Shown here in pieces: positions 33,101 through 46,249 of a stretch of DNA of 64,000 bases. Position numbers and translations under genes: made by a program. Origin of the DNA: Cheilinus undulatus (taxonomy: Eukaryota; Chordata; Actinopteri; Labriformes; Labridae); the NCBI RefSeq assembly GCF_018320785.1, contig NC_054875.1, positions 4,209,632-4,273,631 of the forward strand. The letters run 5' to 3'. Position 1 is the first letter of the stretch; every line of letters begins with the position of its first letter. A model generated the notes under the pieces. The model had not been told where the DNA came from. It searched no databases and was given only the letters and a program-made list of their open reading frames with translations.

Positions 33101-33409
33101 ACTAACATGGACCTCGGGCCTCTCCTGGGCTTTCTGCCTTTCAGCCTGCCGCCCTACAGCCCTCACATGGGGATGGGAGGGCTAGTGATGAGCTATCCCC
33201 CGGCCACCACCGCCGCTTCCTCCCCATCCCCCTCTTCTGGGCTGTCCTCTCAGGCTCCAGGGCCTTTTTCCTTCTTCCAGCCTCCCCAGGCTCATGTACC
33301 GCAGGGCCCCGGAGCCCACAACCATAGCCAGCTACCTCAGGCATACAGCAGTTCTGCTATGAGCACTTCCAGCTCCCTACCTCACTACTACCAGGCCTTT
33401 CAGCAGTAA
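29910..33409 (+). CDS. plagl2: PLAG-family C2H2 zinc-finger transcription factor, PLAGL2-like, shortened finger array
   Basis: Two coding exons, 29910-30121 and 32326-33409, joined GACAG|GCC, give 431 codons plus stop from the ATG in ACCATGTTC. Intact C2H2 fingers are at residues 25-46 ([18 protein letters not shown]), 92-112 ([17 protein letters not shown]) and 120-141 ([17 protein letters not shown]). They correspond to PLAG fingers 4, 6 and 7. Finger 3 (residues 1-16) lacks its cysteines and one histidine; finger 5 (LPCPEG...LLEHLGSH) is collapsed. The C-terminal region is Pro/Ser/His-rich; [22 protein letters not shown] and terminal LPHYYQAFQ resemble PLAGL2. PLAG proteins bind GRGGC(N)7RGGK, with fingers 6-7 on the core and finger 3 on the G cluster. 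PLAGL2 neighbours ASXL1 in humans. The fish-specific paralogue plagx is the alternative name. An exon 1 start (MSMWRRN...) would add 20 residues. Confidence 0.85.
30122..32325 (+). other. PLAG-family gene intron 2
   Basis: It contains the 49-bp CTCF-like palindrome at 30232-30280 and the decayed end of a dispersed repeat near 31900-31965 (CCAGTTGGGAACTGCTG). A 217-codon open frame at 30144-30797 shows no family resemblance. Confidence 0.6.
30232..30280. promoter_or_regulatory. Palindrome of two convergent CTCF-like motifs
   Basis: A 22-bp arm (30232-30253) is repeated as its exact reverse complement (30259-30280) around a 5-base loop, CTCTC. Each arm contains CCACCAGAGGGCGCTG, which fits the CTCF core CCASYAGRKGGC: plus strand on the left, minus strand on the right. 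It may be a paired insulator site or a small hairpin repeat that carries the motif. Confidence 0.7.
32326..33409 (+). CDS. plagl2: PLAG-family terminal coding exon (fingers 6, 7 and activation region)
   Basis: The acceptor GTTGACAG precedes 32326. The exon encodes fingers 6 and 7 in the strongly conserved form [20 protein letters not shown] and [20 protein letters not shown] 270-residue Pro/Ser/His-rich region follows, with a [11 protein letters not shown] block and TAA at 33407-33409. G+C content is far above the surrounding DNA, and the frame is uninterrupted. Confidence 0.93.
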
Positions 33410-33884
33410 GCAGCTCTGTCCCCATTAGGCCCGAGATATACTTGCTGTTTATGTGCCTGGCTGCGTCATGAGCATAACTGGGAATATATTTGAGCCTGTG
33501 CATCATATGTTACATGAAGAAACCTCTACAGGGCACATGAGAGTGCTCAGGCTGTATACAAGAACCTGGTGTGTTTGATGTAAACTATAGAGATGGTAAC
33601 ACCCCAGGAAGTTACTAACATTTTAATTTTAAGATCAGAATTACCTGAATAGAAACAGCATTAATCAACAGTAAGATCAGAGCAGCTCACACCATCACAC
33701 CTCCTGTCTTTCTAATATTTTCATGTCTGCATAGACATTACAGATCATGTTTTATGGTTAATTGAATAACTGTGTTAACTGGTGACATTTAGCCAAATGC
33801 ATCCATTGTGCAGCAGCTTTTGAAAGCAGAAGATATATTTTCAAATATTCATCAGATCTGTATTTAAAGAGTCACTAAACCCTA

Positions 33885-34500
33885 TAGCAGTGACCATCAA
33901 CTGGCAGTCCAGGAGCCATAACAAGCCCCCCAAAGCTCCTCATCTGACCCCTTTAAGATAATTAAATTCAACCAAATGGAAGGAGTAAAGAAAATTTGTT
34001 TTTTAGGGTATCTTTGGTCTCTAAATTCCCACTCCTCTTAAATAAAGCCCAAAACAATCAGGATTAAAACAGTTTTTTTTTTAATTAAAAATTCCTTTGT
34101 CAGCCATTATTGGTAAATAAGATGCATGATAAATACATACTAATCAGTCCAGTCCTGATTGAATCTGCAGTTTTCTTTGTCACCTTTCCACTTCAGGCTC
34201 TTGGAAAGTGCTATTTTTCCTGCCTGAGAATCAAAACAGAAGACCTGCTTCCTGCACGCGTTTTTCACCAGGATCAGGATGCATCATACTGGCATCAAAC
34301 CCTCAGATGGGCAACATACCAGCCCAGAATTATTTTTCTAAAATATCTCAATTACACCTTTTTATATGGGCAATAAGGACTGATCTAATTGTGAATGCCT
34401 AAAGGGGAGTCCGGCCTCCAAAATGACAAAGAAAAAGCCGGTCCATTTACAGATGTAGCTGATTACCCCTGCCTTGGAGTTTAGTCTGAGGTGCATCTAC
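33885..34500 (+). repeat. Dispersed ~600-bp repeat, copy 1
   Basis: Collinear with 61880-62510 in the same orientation. Shared words include GATGCATGATAAATA, CTTTTCCTGCCTGAGAATCA-like text and CTTCCTGCACGCG/TTTCCTGCATGTT. The start CAGTGACCATCAACTGGCAG parallels CAGTGATGATCATCTGGCGG. Class unknown; CAGTG...CTGGCGGCC ends suggest a hAT-type origin. Confidence 0.6.
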
Positions 34501-34723
34501 CATGGACTTTCAAATAATGCCTTCAGAACATCATGGACAGGGCTCTCACTTCCTGCTGTCCATCGTCAGCCACATTATCATTCGGTCCATGCTGCTGTCT
34601 AAATTTATTAGCCATGTCATAACCATTCAAGGAAGGTTTTCGAAGAGCTACTTTAGTGTGAGATGATGATTTGTGCTCCTGTGGAAGACACAACTTGCAT
34701 ATTATCAGCCTTGTTTTAAGATG

Positions 34724-34821
34724 AACATGGTTTATTCATAATCTCATGTAAGAGCGCTACATTACCCACAATCCTAGGTAAACGCAGTGACGTCTTTGAT
34801 TGGTCAAGCTGCCTTTGTCTG
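34724..34821 (+). repeat. CRE/CCAAT module, copy 1
   Basis: First copy of a ~98-bp direct repeat. It contains ACATTACCCACAATCCTAGG, TGACGTC (34788-34794) and ATTGGT, an inverted CCAAT box, six bases downstream. The second copy starts 112 bases after this one ends. Confidence 0.65.
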
Positions 34822-34933
34822 CAAAACGTCTGTGTTTTGCAGCTGCAAGTGTATTTGACTGTTGTTTTTCAACAAAAGACAGTTTAAACAGTCGTTTATG
34901 ATGATGTAGAAGACATAACCAAGTATATTATAG

Positions 34934-35033
34934 ACATAGTTTATTTGCAATCTCATGCAACAGCTTTACATTACACACAATCCTAGGGGAACACAGTGAC
35001 GTCTCTGATTGGTGGAGCCTGCCTTGATATCTG
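34934..35033 (+). repeat. CRE/CCAAT module, copy 2
   Basis: Second copy, about 80 percent alike by eye, with ACATTACACACAATCCTAGG, TGACGTC (34997-35003) and ATTGGT in the same order and spacing. The motif order resembles a promoter, but no exon follows that I can recognise. Confidence 0.65.
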
Positions 35034-38000
35034 AAGTTAGGCTGCTGGCTCCTTCCAGTGAGGTTAACAGTTGTTGGAAAGGGCTGGTAACTGTTGAGCT
35101 CGGTGTTGATGAAATTTGGCACCATGCACATCAAAAAGCACCAGAGCAGCTGGTTGAATATGTACTTAAAAATCTGTAGCAGTACACTTTTTCACCTCAT
35201 ACAGGGCAGTAGCTGCATATTTTCAACTCAAAATGTAGAATTGAAATACTCAGATGCCAAGACTTGGACTCGAACTGATATACTGTATACTCAATATTCA
35301 TAAACATGAAAACGAGAAAAAGTAGTCTGACGGTGTAGTTAGTCATTAATGAAACTAAACAAACACAAATACAGCCATGGATGCATTTTGCTGAAAGTCA
35401 CCAGTATACAGACGTCTAAAATGGGAATGATCTGCCCTGACAGACATGTTTGTGCCTTCGCAGTGGCAATCATTCATCATAAACATTTGGATTCAGACTA
35501 TCAGGTCTTCATAACTTCCTGCTATGGCCCCTTTGTCTCTACCTTTCTCCTGCTTTTGTGCATACTGCATGGTGTGTCATTGAGGACATGCACCGTTGCT
35601 ACACCAGACTGAAGCAGGGGGTGGTTTACAGCCATCATGCGTACGCGCACATGTACTTTACAGCAAGTATATCTTCGGCCTTTAAAATTGCCTTCAAGTA
35701 AGCTCACGAGTTTTTCAAGAAAAAGGGTAAAACATGAAAACGGCATTTTTATTTTTAAGTGTGTAACTTTAGCCTGTCAGTGCTAATGATGCTAATCTTA
35801 GTTTTTATTTTGTTGAACACAACAAATCACCTCATCAGTATTACCTCATTATTTAAAAAAGGAAGCTTGAACCTTTAAGGAATTGTAGATAGTCTCACTA
35901 CAACCAAAATAGAGTAGTACCTCTTGTTGTTAGGTCTGTTACTTACAGTGAACGCACTTAAAAATATTTCAAGGGTGCTGCACAACACTGAGAGTCATCC
36001 ACTTTTAGGACATCATTGAAATTCCACAGTGTTAGGGATTTTTATCCAGTTATGTATCATATTTTTTTTACAATTTCAACTTCTATTTTCTTATTTGTGA
36101 TTTTTGGACCATAAACAGCCTTGCAGAGTGAAAATAAGGTGTCAGATGTACTCCGTTGCGAAAAAGACTGAAAGTGCAACCTCAATATGAGGTGTGATTT
36201 TAAATATGCAGTAACCCGGCAGAGCACCAGCTGATGTGTGGACATGCATCAGAAGATGAAAATATAAAACTTTCTCATCAGTTTTCCTCCACAGTTGTGT
36301 AAATTTAACTCTCTTCTGAAGAATTCAGAACAGGCCCTGTAAGAATCTGGACTTTTTTGAGTCTTTAATGCGGTCTATGAGTCATAGCGAGAAAAAAAAT
36401 CATCAAATCTTAAAGATACTGTAAAGGATACTGTAACCCCTCATGCTTATTGTCATGAACTGCTAAAGCATTTAAGATAGATCAGAATCTGAAATTCTGA
36501 TTTCCCTCTCTGGAAAAAGCAGCTCTGGTAGCCAGAAATCCATAAATCCCCAAGGATTTTTAGTTGGTGACAAACTGTAATGCAACTTTTATCCCTTTTT
36601 GCTGTATTAGGTAGCATTACTAGATTAAAAGGCACTTATGTTTCATTTTTAACATGGCAGGGAATGCCAAATCACACAAAGCTTTCACAGCATAGTTGCT
36701 GCTCCACTGCTCTCTGTTTACAGGCCACAACATTTGAACAAGTCACATAAATTAGTCATTATAGTTCTGTTTTTGAGACAGAACCATGCAGCGATGGGAG
36801 AACCAAACTGGAAATCCTGAGTAGGTTTTGAATAGGAACTCCTATTGAATTGACTACAGCAATGCCTCTCACATCCTCTGTTGGTCTTGTGCTTTTAAGT
36901 TTGACCAGAGAGTAGTACAGCAGCTGTTTTTATCATGATCCTTTATGGTAAAAGGTAAAATCAAAACCTGTAAAATCTACAGATTCTGGCACGCTGTGCT
37001 AACCAGTTCACTGGTCTCTGGGTTGCCACCTGTCCCTCTAAAATCACACGCTCAGAAGGAGTACTATAAAAATTATGAACTCAACTCTCTAGGGATTTAA
37101 GGGGTGGAAAAAAGTTTGTATTTTAGGTTTGGAAGTAAAAATCTAAATGAAAGACGAGCAATTTTTTTGACTACCTAAGTGGCTGAATGTTCCAGCAATG
37201 ACTAACGCTTTGGCTCCAATCTCAGCTCCCCTCTTTTGTCCCTAAACTTCAATTTTGTGCACGGATGCACAGAGTTCTGGGTTTGAGGACAAGTAGACAT
37301 CCAGTCCTTCAAATGGCCCTTCTAAACAGAGCATTTTCAGATGCAGACTCCTGACACGGTGTGGGAAAATAATGTCCTGATTGCTTGTTGACCTGAAGCA
37401 TTGCTGGTGCAATGAAAAAAAAAAAAGTCAAAATCTTTGTAAATAACCATGCAGATTGCAGAAGCTGTGAATAAATTAAAAACCTACTAAAATGATTTCT
37501 GCAGATGCAATTTGGATTGCTCCTCAAGCATCTTAGAAAGAGTGTACAGTTTTAATGAAATTTATTATGAAATCTAAAAAATGGATTGTAACCAGTGATG
37601 CTGCACATGAACGGCTCTGATTTAAACAGGATCAGGATAAGATATGGTTAAAATGTTTGCTGCTCAGATTTTGAATATTTTTCAACACATGTATTTTTTA
37701 TAGGCTTTTTAAAAACTAGATAGTATTGCTGCACGAATTGTGTGTGCATTTATACTGAACAATATTGCAGTACATAAATGATGCAATACATAAATGGTAT
37801 CATGAATCTCCATGCTTGATTTTCAAGTAAGATGCATAGAATTATGATAGTTTAGAAGTGTGTTTTTCTCAACTAAAAATATAAAACTATTTAGTAGCAT
37901 TAAAAAATATGAAAGTTTGTACAGTACTTCTTTCAAAATAACTTTAAATCTTCCAAAATATCATTTTTTAATTTAAAATAAAGGTTCTTCAAAGTGAAAT

Positions 38001-38564
38001 GGTTGAACTCTTGTAAACTTAAAGGCCTTTCTGCAGGGATTTTGTAAACCTTTCAATAACTACAGAAAATAACTTCAGCCTTTTATGCAGTTGCGCAGAT
38101 TACCTTTAGATTAATTGTGCAGCACTAATCATAGCACCATTGCATGAAGTAACTTCAAATGTTCAGCCATAGGATTAACCAAAGCTGCCACAAGCAAAAG
38201 ACAGAGAGCACTGCTTTAATTGCACAGATATGTTGGCAACATTATGGTACTGAAACATTGCCAGTGTATCAGAGTAGTTTGCAGGAGTTTGTCTGCACCT
38301 TTTGGCATAAAAAAAGCATAAATTTCAGAGTGCCTTGGACTTCTGTTTTATTTTGCTGTGGCGTCAAACATATTGATATGACATGACTTTAACTAGTATC
38401 ATGATAAATTTTTAAACCAGGTATTGCCAATGGGTGAAAATGGTTTGCACATGCATTTCTTAAGACTAATGCATTGGAGGATAAGATGTTCAGCAAAGAA
38501 TTCAAAGAAAACTCCTGCACATGCTCCAACTTGCAAGAAAAAAAAAGTGCAACATTTTGGTACT

Positions 38565-38860
38565 AGGCTGCACCACGGTTAGCTCTGTTTCCTCAAAAAA
38601 ATCTTGGTGAAGGCTTTTCTTTGCAGGTTCTGTTCTCCCCATGCATGCGTGGGTTTTCTCTGGCTTCCTCCCACAGCTCGTTAGGTTAATTGGTCATAGG
38701 TGTGAGTGTGAGCGTGCCTGGTTGTTTGTCTCTGTCAGCCTTGTGATTGACTGGCAACCAATCCAGGGTGTACCCCGCCTCTCGTCGAATGACAGCTGGG
38801 ATAGGCTTCAGCCCGCCGCAACCCCAGATGGGATAAGCGGTGTAGAAAACAGATGGATGA
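38565..38860 (+). mobile_element. SINE/LINE-tail repeat (GGGATAAGCGGT tail)
   Basis: A tRNA-like head remnant (CACGGTTAGCTCTGTTTCCT) is followed by TGCATGCGTGGGTTTTCTCT, CTTCCTCCCACAG, CCAGGGTGTACCCCGCCTCT, GACAGCTGGGATAGGCTTCA and GGGATAAGCGGTGTAGAAAA, ending in ATGGATGATTGG. This is a very common teleost repeat. An inverted relative lies at 58625-58810. Confidence 0.75.
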
Positions 38861-41249
38861 TTGGATTTTGGTACTTGTACCGTAAAGGTCCAGTCACGTT
38901 GCAAATAAATGACTTTTGCTGCAAGCTGGACGGCGTGCAGGAGTTTCCTCTGGATTATTTGTTGAAAATCTGGTATTGTGACAACAACCCTGAAGTTAAC
39001 CATCCAGCCCAATGCCATCCAAGACTAGGGCTACCGTAATGATGGGTTGAGGATTTTTTTAGTTTTGTATGAAAAAAATAATATAGTTTAGGCCTGTGGC
39101 TATTTTATTATTGGTTGCTCAAATTCCCTGCATCTTGTGCAGTAATCTGTAGACCTCTTTCATAGTAACTTGAACTACCCAGACTACCTTCAGACAGCTT
39201 CTGCATCTGTTAAGACTTCTTCTGCATGAAAGTAGATGGAAAAATCCCCAAAACTCCTCTCTCGTCTCTCTATATTTTTTTTTTCAACAGAAGGTGGCAA
39301 CCCTAGATGCATGATGTGACCAGAATTTAAACTTTGGTAAAATCAAGTCTAAATTACTCCCTTACCTGTTCAAACTGGACCACTGGATCTAGCTGTGACC
39401 TACTTGCTGTGATTTTCTGACTTTTTTACTAAATAGAAAGCAGTGTAAATTCTCCTTCGGCCTTCCAGAGCACTTCTACCCTTTTTCTTTTCTTTTAACT
39501 AAATGCCGCTGTTGGTATTGACACCCATTCCTTTAAGGCTCTGGTGTTGTTGGATCCCAAGAGTTTCTGATGTAATTAGGACTTTAAAAAAAAGTGTCCC
39601 CCCCTACCCAGCCCCCCAGCCTTCCCTCTCATCCTGGCCTCCTCTGTACAAAGCCAGAGACGGGAAGAAATCGAGGAACTGTTGATCAATGTTCCTTCAA
39701 CAGAGTCACTCTGCAGCACGCCACGAGAATTGGATCTTTCTCAGCTGCCTTCCCATAACGGACGCTCCACTTGAGAAATTTGTCAAAAGTTGTGGAGAAC
39801 GAGGACGCCTCCAGCTGGATGATGCGAGTGATTGATTCGATATTGGAAAGAAGATATTTGGAAAAAGAGCGGGATCAGCGCTCTGTCTTCTGCCTTAATT
39901 CCATGAACTGTTTGTTGAAGGACGTCTCTCACTAGCATAGGAACCAGCCTCCAAGTGTTGCACCAATGTCTTAAAATGCTACTGTTGTGCCTCTCTAAGA
40001 GTGTCTAACTCTCGACTGGGTTTAAGCACTTATAACATTTTCTAAAAAAGGATGAATTTGATCTGTACCTCAAACACGCAGAACTGTGGGTTTCTGTTTT
40101 TTTGTTTTTGCTTTTAGTTATTTTGGCTCTTAACTTGTGCCATTAGATTGAAACTATAAAAGGTAGATTTTATGAATCTAAACTCTTTATCTAGCGGCAG
40201 ACATTGACATTATAATTCAGTCAAACTTTCTACCTCTACCTTGTCATATATCTTTCTGCAAAAAAAATCATTAAAAGATAGTTTTAACCTGTAACAATAT
40301 GGCAGTTTCACCACTTTTGAACATGGGGATGTGTTCAAAATTTGACCTTTGAAGGGCCGGGTACACACGAGTCCTTGTGGTGTATTCCAGAGTCAAACAT
40401 TGTTCTCTATACTTGCCTTTAATGATATTTCTACTTATTTACTACCTCAGAGAAGAGACAGGTGACTGTCCATCTAACTGCAGAGAAAAAAATGTCTGTG
40501 TAGAGTTTTATTTTTGTCAGAGGAAGCACATGTACTTTGTAGCTCCATAGTTTTTTTTACTGAGATTAGCTCACAGCAGAATGATGTGTCTAGCGCAACA
40601 AGTACCAGTTCATACTGCATTTGTTCTGTTATAATACCGTGTCTCTGCCTCTTCAGTCTGGAATGCTAACTGTTTATGAATATGGGCCTCACTGAGGAGG
40701 AATTCCCCAGCTGCATGCTGGAATGTGAAGACAACACTTTACTATCAGGGATATTCACCTGGAAGCAGCGTCTTTGAGCTTGCATTTCTGGAATAATGCT
40801 TCTAATCTGACTGACGGTGTCTGTCAACATCAATGCCAATATCTGACCATGTCAGCCACTCCACTGGGAGAGGATTGGCTGCTTTTCTTTTAGTGTTCGG
40901 TTGATGAAGAGCAGGTGGATATCAGCTCTAGAAATTCTGAGAGATGTGTGATTATTTCTTTACATTTTTAAAAAGTTTTTTGGGATTTTTATGCTTCCTA
41001 TTGTTGAACAGTGGTACTCAGCATGAGTCAGAAGTGAGTCACAGAGCTGATTCTCATCAAAAGCCTATGATGCACAGAACCCCTAAGTAGACATGCCTTT
41101 CATTTGACTCATTTTTTCTGTTATCCCAAGTGAATTTTGGTTGTTTTCTCAAGATCTTGCCTTGTTTCTCTCTGATTATTGGCATTACAAAGCTGTTTTT
41201 CTTGCCATAGCAAATTAATTCCTTAAGATCTCTTGAACACGACCAAAAT

Positions 41250-41570
41250 TTACAAGGGGAGCACGATATTACCCTCAAATATGAAAATTTCTGCCCATAT
41301 TTACAGCTCATATTTCCATCATACATAACAGCAGTATAAATTGGGGCTGAAAGAATTTGGGAAAATCTAAACGCGATATATCGGTTAGCACCAAACATAG
41401 AACAACCACCTGCTGTCTACTTCTCTCAATTTGGCTTGACTCAGCCTCTCTATGCAGAAGAGACACTTCTTTTTTTCACCAAAATAATGTGTGTGTATAT
41501 CGGAATCTGCAAAATTAAGTTTGGAAATATTGGCATATCGGATATCTGCAAAAATCCATTATCATGGATC
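41250..41570. mobile_element. Decayed MITE of the GATGCACGATATT family
   Basis: GGAGCACGATATTACC at the left and GGCATATCGGATATCTGCAA then ATCATGGATCC at the right parallel the 23711-24136 element, with another MITE start (GGGGCTGAAAGAATTTGGGA) inside. Heavily diverged. Confidence 0.4.
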
Positions 41571-41634
41571 CCATAATTTACGGTTCATGGGAAAATTGGG
41601 TCAAAGTGTGCATGAAGATCTTATTGGCAGGCTT

Positions 41635-41730
41635 ACTGCCAGGATCGGCTTGAACCTGTGAACAGTGAGGATTGTAGCCTCAATATCTTGGTGCCTACGC
41701 TACCAACTTAGCCAAACCGATGCTTTTTAC
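41635..41730 (-). mobile_element. tRNA-headed SINE relic
   Basis: On the minus strand TTTGGCTAAGTTGGTAGCG (A box TGGCTAAGTTGG) and AGGTTCAAGCC (B box) stand at plausible spacing. The cloverleaf arms do not pair as a real tRNA would. No body or tail is identified. Confidence 0.4.
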
Positions 41731-42950
41731 ACCCCTGTTTTGACCCTTTCTTTCAGTCAGTGATATTTTATTCCATCAAAAGTCCAACCTGCAACATTTT
41801 GTGTCCAAATAATCAAAATGGTTGACTTTTTTCAGAAATTTGGGTTTCTATTTCTCATTAAAGAGGTGACGGTGGGTCCTGAGGCTAGACCTGCTAGTGG
41901 ATGGAGTGGGAATCTGGGGCTAGAGTGGGAATTGGGATGCAGAAAATTGCAGAGCTGCTGGCTGTGCAGACTAACAGCGCTGCACAGTTTCTCGCAATTT
42001 TTTAAACTGTTGTAGCTTTTAAGAAAATCCTCATCTCCCCACTTCTGCAGACATAATTAGCCCATTTCACAGTGCATTTTTGCAGCTGCATCATGACGAA
42101 GCTCTGGCGTTAGTACAGCTTAAGACATATTTATTGAATGATTAAAAAGGGTGTCCCAGACCGTTAATTGTGTGCTCCCCTGTTGGCTCTGCTGATTCCC
42201 GCTTGTCCCCTGATTACACCTCTTTGACACAGACATTAAAGGTGAGACGCCACAGTGGTGTAAATATCACATCTTGAAGTGGCACTGTGAATAATCCTTG
42301 TATGATAACCAGCTGCAAGAGTTCAGTCGCAGTATATCTATGTACATATCTATCTAGAAAATCAGTGCAAGGATAAGATTGTTGGATTTCAAACCATCTG
42401 CCTTCCATTTAAGTGAAAAGTGATCTATGAAGTGTTGATCAGTCGTGACTGGGTGAGCTTTGGTTTTATGTATTTGGGTTGTGAGATTTGGTTCAGGAAA
42501 CTTTGATATTTTTTCTGTTAACGTTTCAGGAAAAGCTCCATCTCTGCCCTGTAGAGCAAGAACCGAGGTCACTGTATGGATTTAGATAGCATCTAAAGAG
42601 GAAAATTATCAATCAAAATTTAGGGAGTATGCACCACTACACCAGCATATCAACTGTGAAGGGTGTTGAGCTGCTGTCCTTGGTAAAGTGACATTAACAC
42701 ACCAGTAGAAGCTTTCCAGACTGAACGTAGAGGCACAGAAGATATCAGGATTCATTTGACTAAATGATCTTTCAGTACTGTGTTGCCTGCATTTAGGTCG
42801 GCTAAGAGAACCACTACAATGCAGGTTTCGCCACCTTTTAATTTAGATAAGTTTTGCATTAGGTGTTTGTATTATCACTTAATAGATTAGAAGACAGTTG
42901 AAAGAAAAGGAGTTGTCATTTTCTGATTGTCTGAACATAAAGTAATACAA

Positions 42951-42985
42951 AATAAAGAAATCTTTAGATTTACGCCGTGTTTGTG
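42951..42985 (+). terminator. Candidate poly(A) signal of the PLAG-family transcript
   Basis: AATAAA at about 42951 is followed within 30 bases by GTGTTTGTGTC, a GT-rich downstream element. It is the best-formed polyadenylation arrangement noticed downstream of the stop codon, but implies a 9.5-kb 3' UTR. Nearer AATAAA words occur, for example near 34041 and 37977. Confidence 0.3.
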
Positions 42986-43570
42986 TCTTACTTGAATGAC
43001 AATCCTTCGTTTGTCAGTGTTAACTGGGTCAGACCTATAAAGAAAGTGAAAAGTTCAATTCAAACTTAAGAGATGTTTAGTATGTTCCTTAACTGATTTT
43101 GGGGCTCCAGGCAAAGACTAACACGGGACCCTTCCCCATTTAGCTAAAAGCATTCATAGAATGTGAACAAATTTTTTCAAAGCATCTCTTTTAAGGCAGT
43201 AAAGATAGAAAATTACAGCACATGACACAATCTGAAATATTCATACTCAATGGTATTTTGTCAGCTCTCAGAAGAGTATCATAACTCCTTATGTTTGACG
43301 TGTTTTAATGCTAGGTGTCGATGCAATAGCCGTTCATCTGCCACAAGTCATAAATTATTTATTGCATGGCATGTTACCTGGCAGTAATCTACAAATTCAT
43401 TGTGTCAGTACGCCTATTAGGACATCCCCTTTTATAATTTTAGACTCTTGAGGGGCTTTGACCTTGTTGTTGGGGGTCAATGGTCCTTCCTAGGGACCTT
43501 TATGGGATGATCAAAATCTTTTTAGATGCTTTTATAATTCAGTCCTTCCTCTTGATCAATTTCAGACTTA

Positions 43571-45197
<1,627 letters not shown>

Positions 45198-45937
45198 TAT
45201 ATTTCATATTTGATTAACCGGCACCTATAGTGACCATAACTTGAGGCCCCTTTGAGCATGACACCCCCAGCAAGCCCAATTTGGACCTGACTTTTTTGAT
45301 AACTAGACTTAAATTTTAATTTTTTAAATAAATTAATGATCAATAGAAATATTTTCTTCCTTTAACTCTAACAGTGCCTAGTTTTACTGAAGGCTCACTC
45401 TTCCTCCCTTGTCACAAACTGCACAATATCCCTATGTGCTAGCAAAGAATGGTACTTTTTGGCAGGTTTTCTCCCTGTTTATATAAAAACATGTATTTCA
45501 AGATAATATTTATATAGTGATTAGCAAATAAACTGCTTGCTGCGCTGGGCAATGCATCTCGTAGCTTTTGCAGTGAGAGAAGTTGTTCTGAAGTAGACAG
45601 AAAAAGAGGAAAAATTAAGAAAAAAAATTAGAAAAAAATATAAAAAATATATAAATATATATATACAAATTTAGGGTAAAACATTGTTATGCTGCCATGT
45701 CTGATAGGATGTCTTTGAAACTAAGTGAGCCAGTTTATACAAAATACATTTTCAAACATTAAACATAGCAAGATTTAGATGCATGGCCTATTTTTGGAGA
45801 CATTAAGGACAAAAAAATAGTTTACATTTGATATTTGAGTGCATTTATGCCATGACTCTAGTCGAGGAGGCACTGCGCATGACTGGACCACAGGGTTGGA
45901 CGTTTGTTTGTGACTTTCAAAGTTATACATATCAGCG

Positions 45938-45950
45938 CCAGTAGGTGGCG
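45938..45950 (+). promoter_or_regulatory. CTCF-like motif upstream of mfn2
   Basis: CCAGTAGGTGGCG fits CCASYAGRKGGC on the plus strand, about 0.75 kb before the end of mfn2 exon 1. A single motif match only. Confidence 0.35.
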
Positions 45951-46249
45951 GCATCGACTTCTTTATTTTAAAGCAAAAAATACAACATTGAAGCAGATGT
46001 GCTGGTAAACAGGCACACTTAAAAATCATTAAACAGTAAATAAATAGTAAACCATGGCTGCAGTATATTTTCATGAGTGGAAATGATGCAACAATAGTTT
46101 ATGGATCCAACATAGTTATTACACAGTCTGAACGAAATAGTGGTAAGTTTTAACCAAATCCTAGACGTCGCCTTTAACTGACTTTATAAAACATTTATTA
46201 AAATTCATACTATGACAACTAAATAGTTTCTTTCAATAATAGTAAAGCA

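Larger units (their letters stand above)
33410..42970 (+). other. Probable long 3' UTR and downstream DNA of the PLAG-family gene
   Basis: No coding exon is recognised in 9.5 kb. Contents: a dispersed repeat (33885-34500), a duplicated CRE/CCAAT module (34724-35033), a SINE/LINE-tail repeat (38565-38860), a tRNA-headed SINE relic (41635-41730) and a decayed MITE (41250-41570). The stretch 39400-40300 is repeat-free and pyrimidine-rich, plausible 3' UTR. The true end of the transcript is unknown. Confidence 0.4.

Noticed and set aside
38641..39039. 132-codon frame
   Set aside because: Its first half is the common teleost SINE/LINE-tail repeat, so it is not a gene.
41635..41730. True tRNA gene on the minus strand
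   Set aside because: A- and B-box-like words are present but acceptor and anticodon arms do not pair; a SINE head is more likely.
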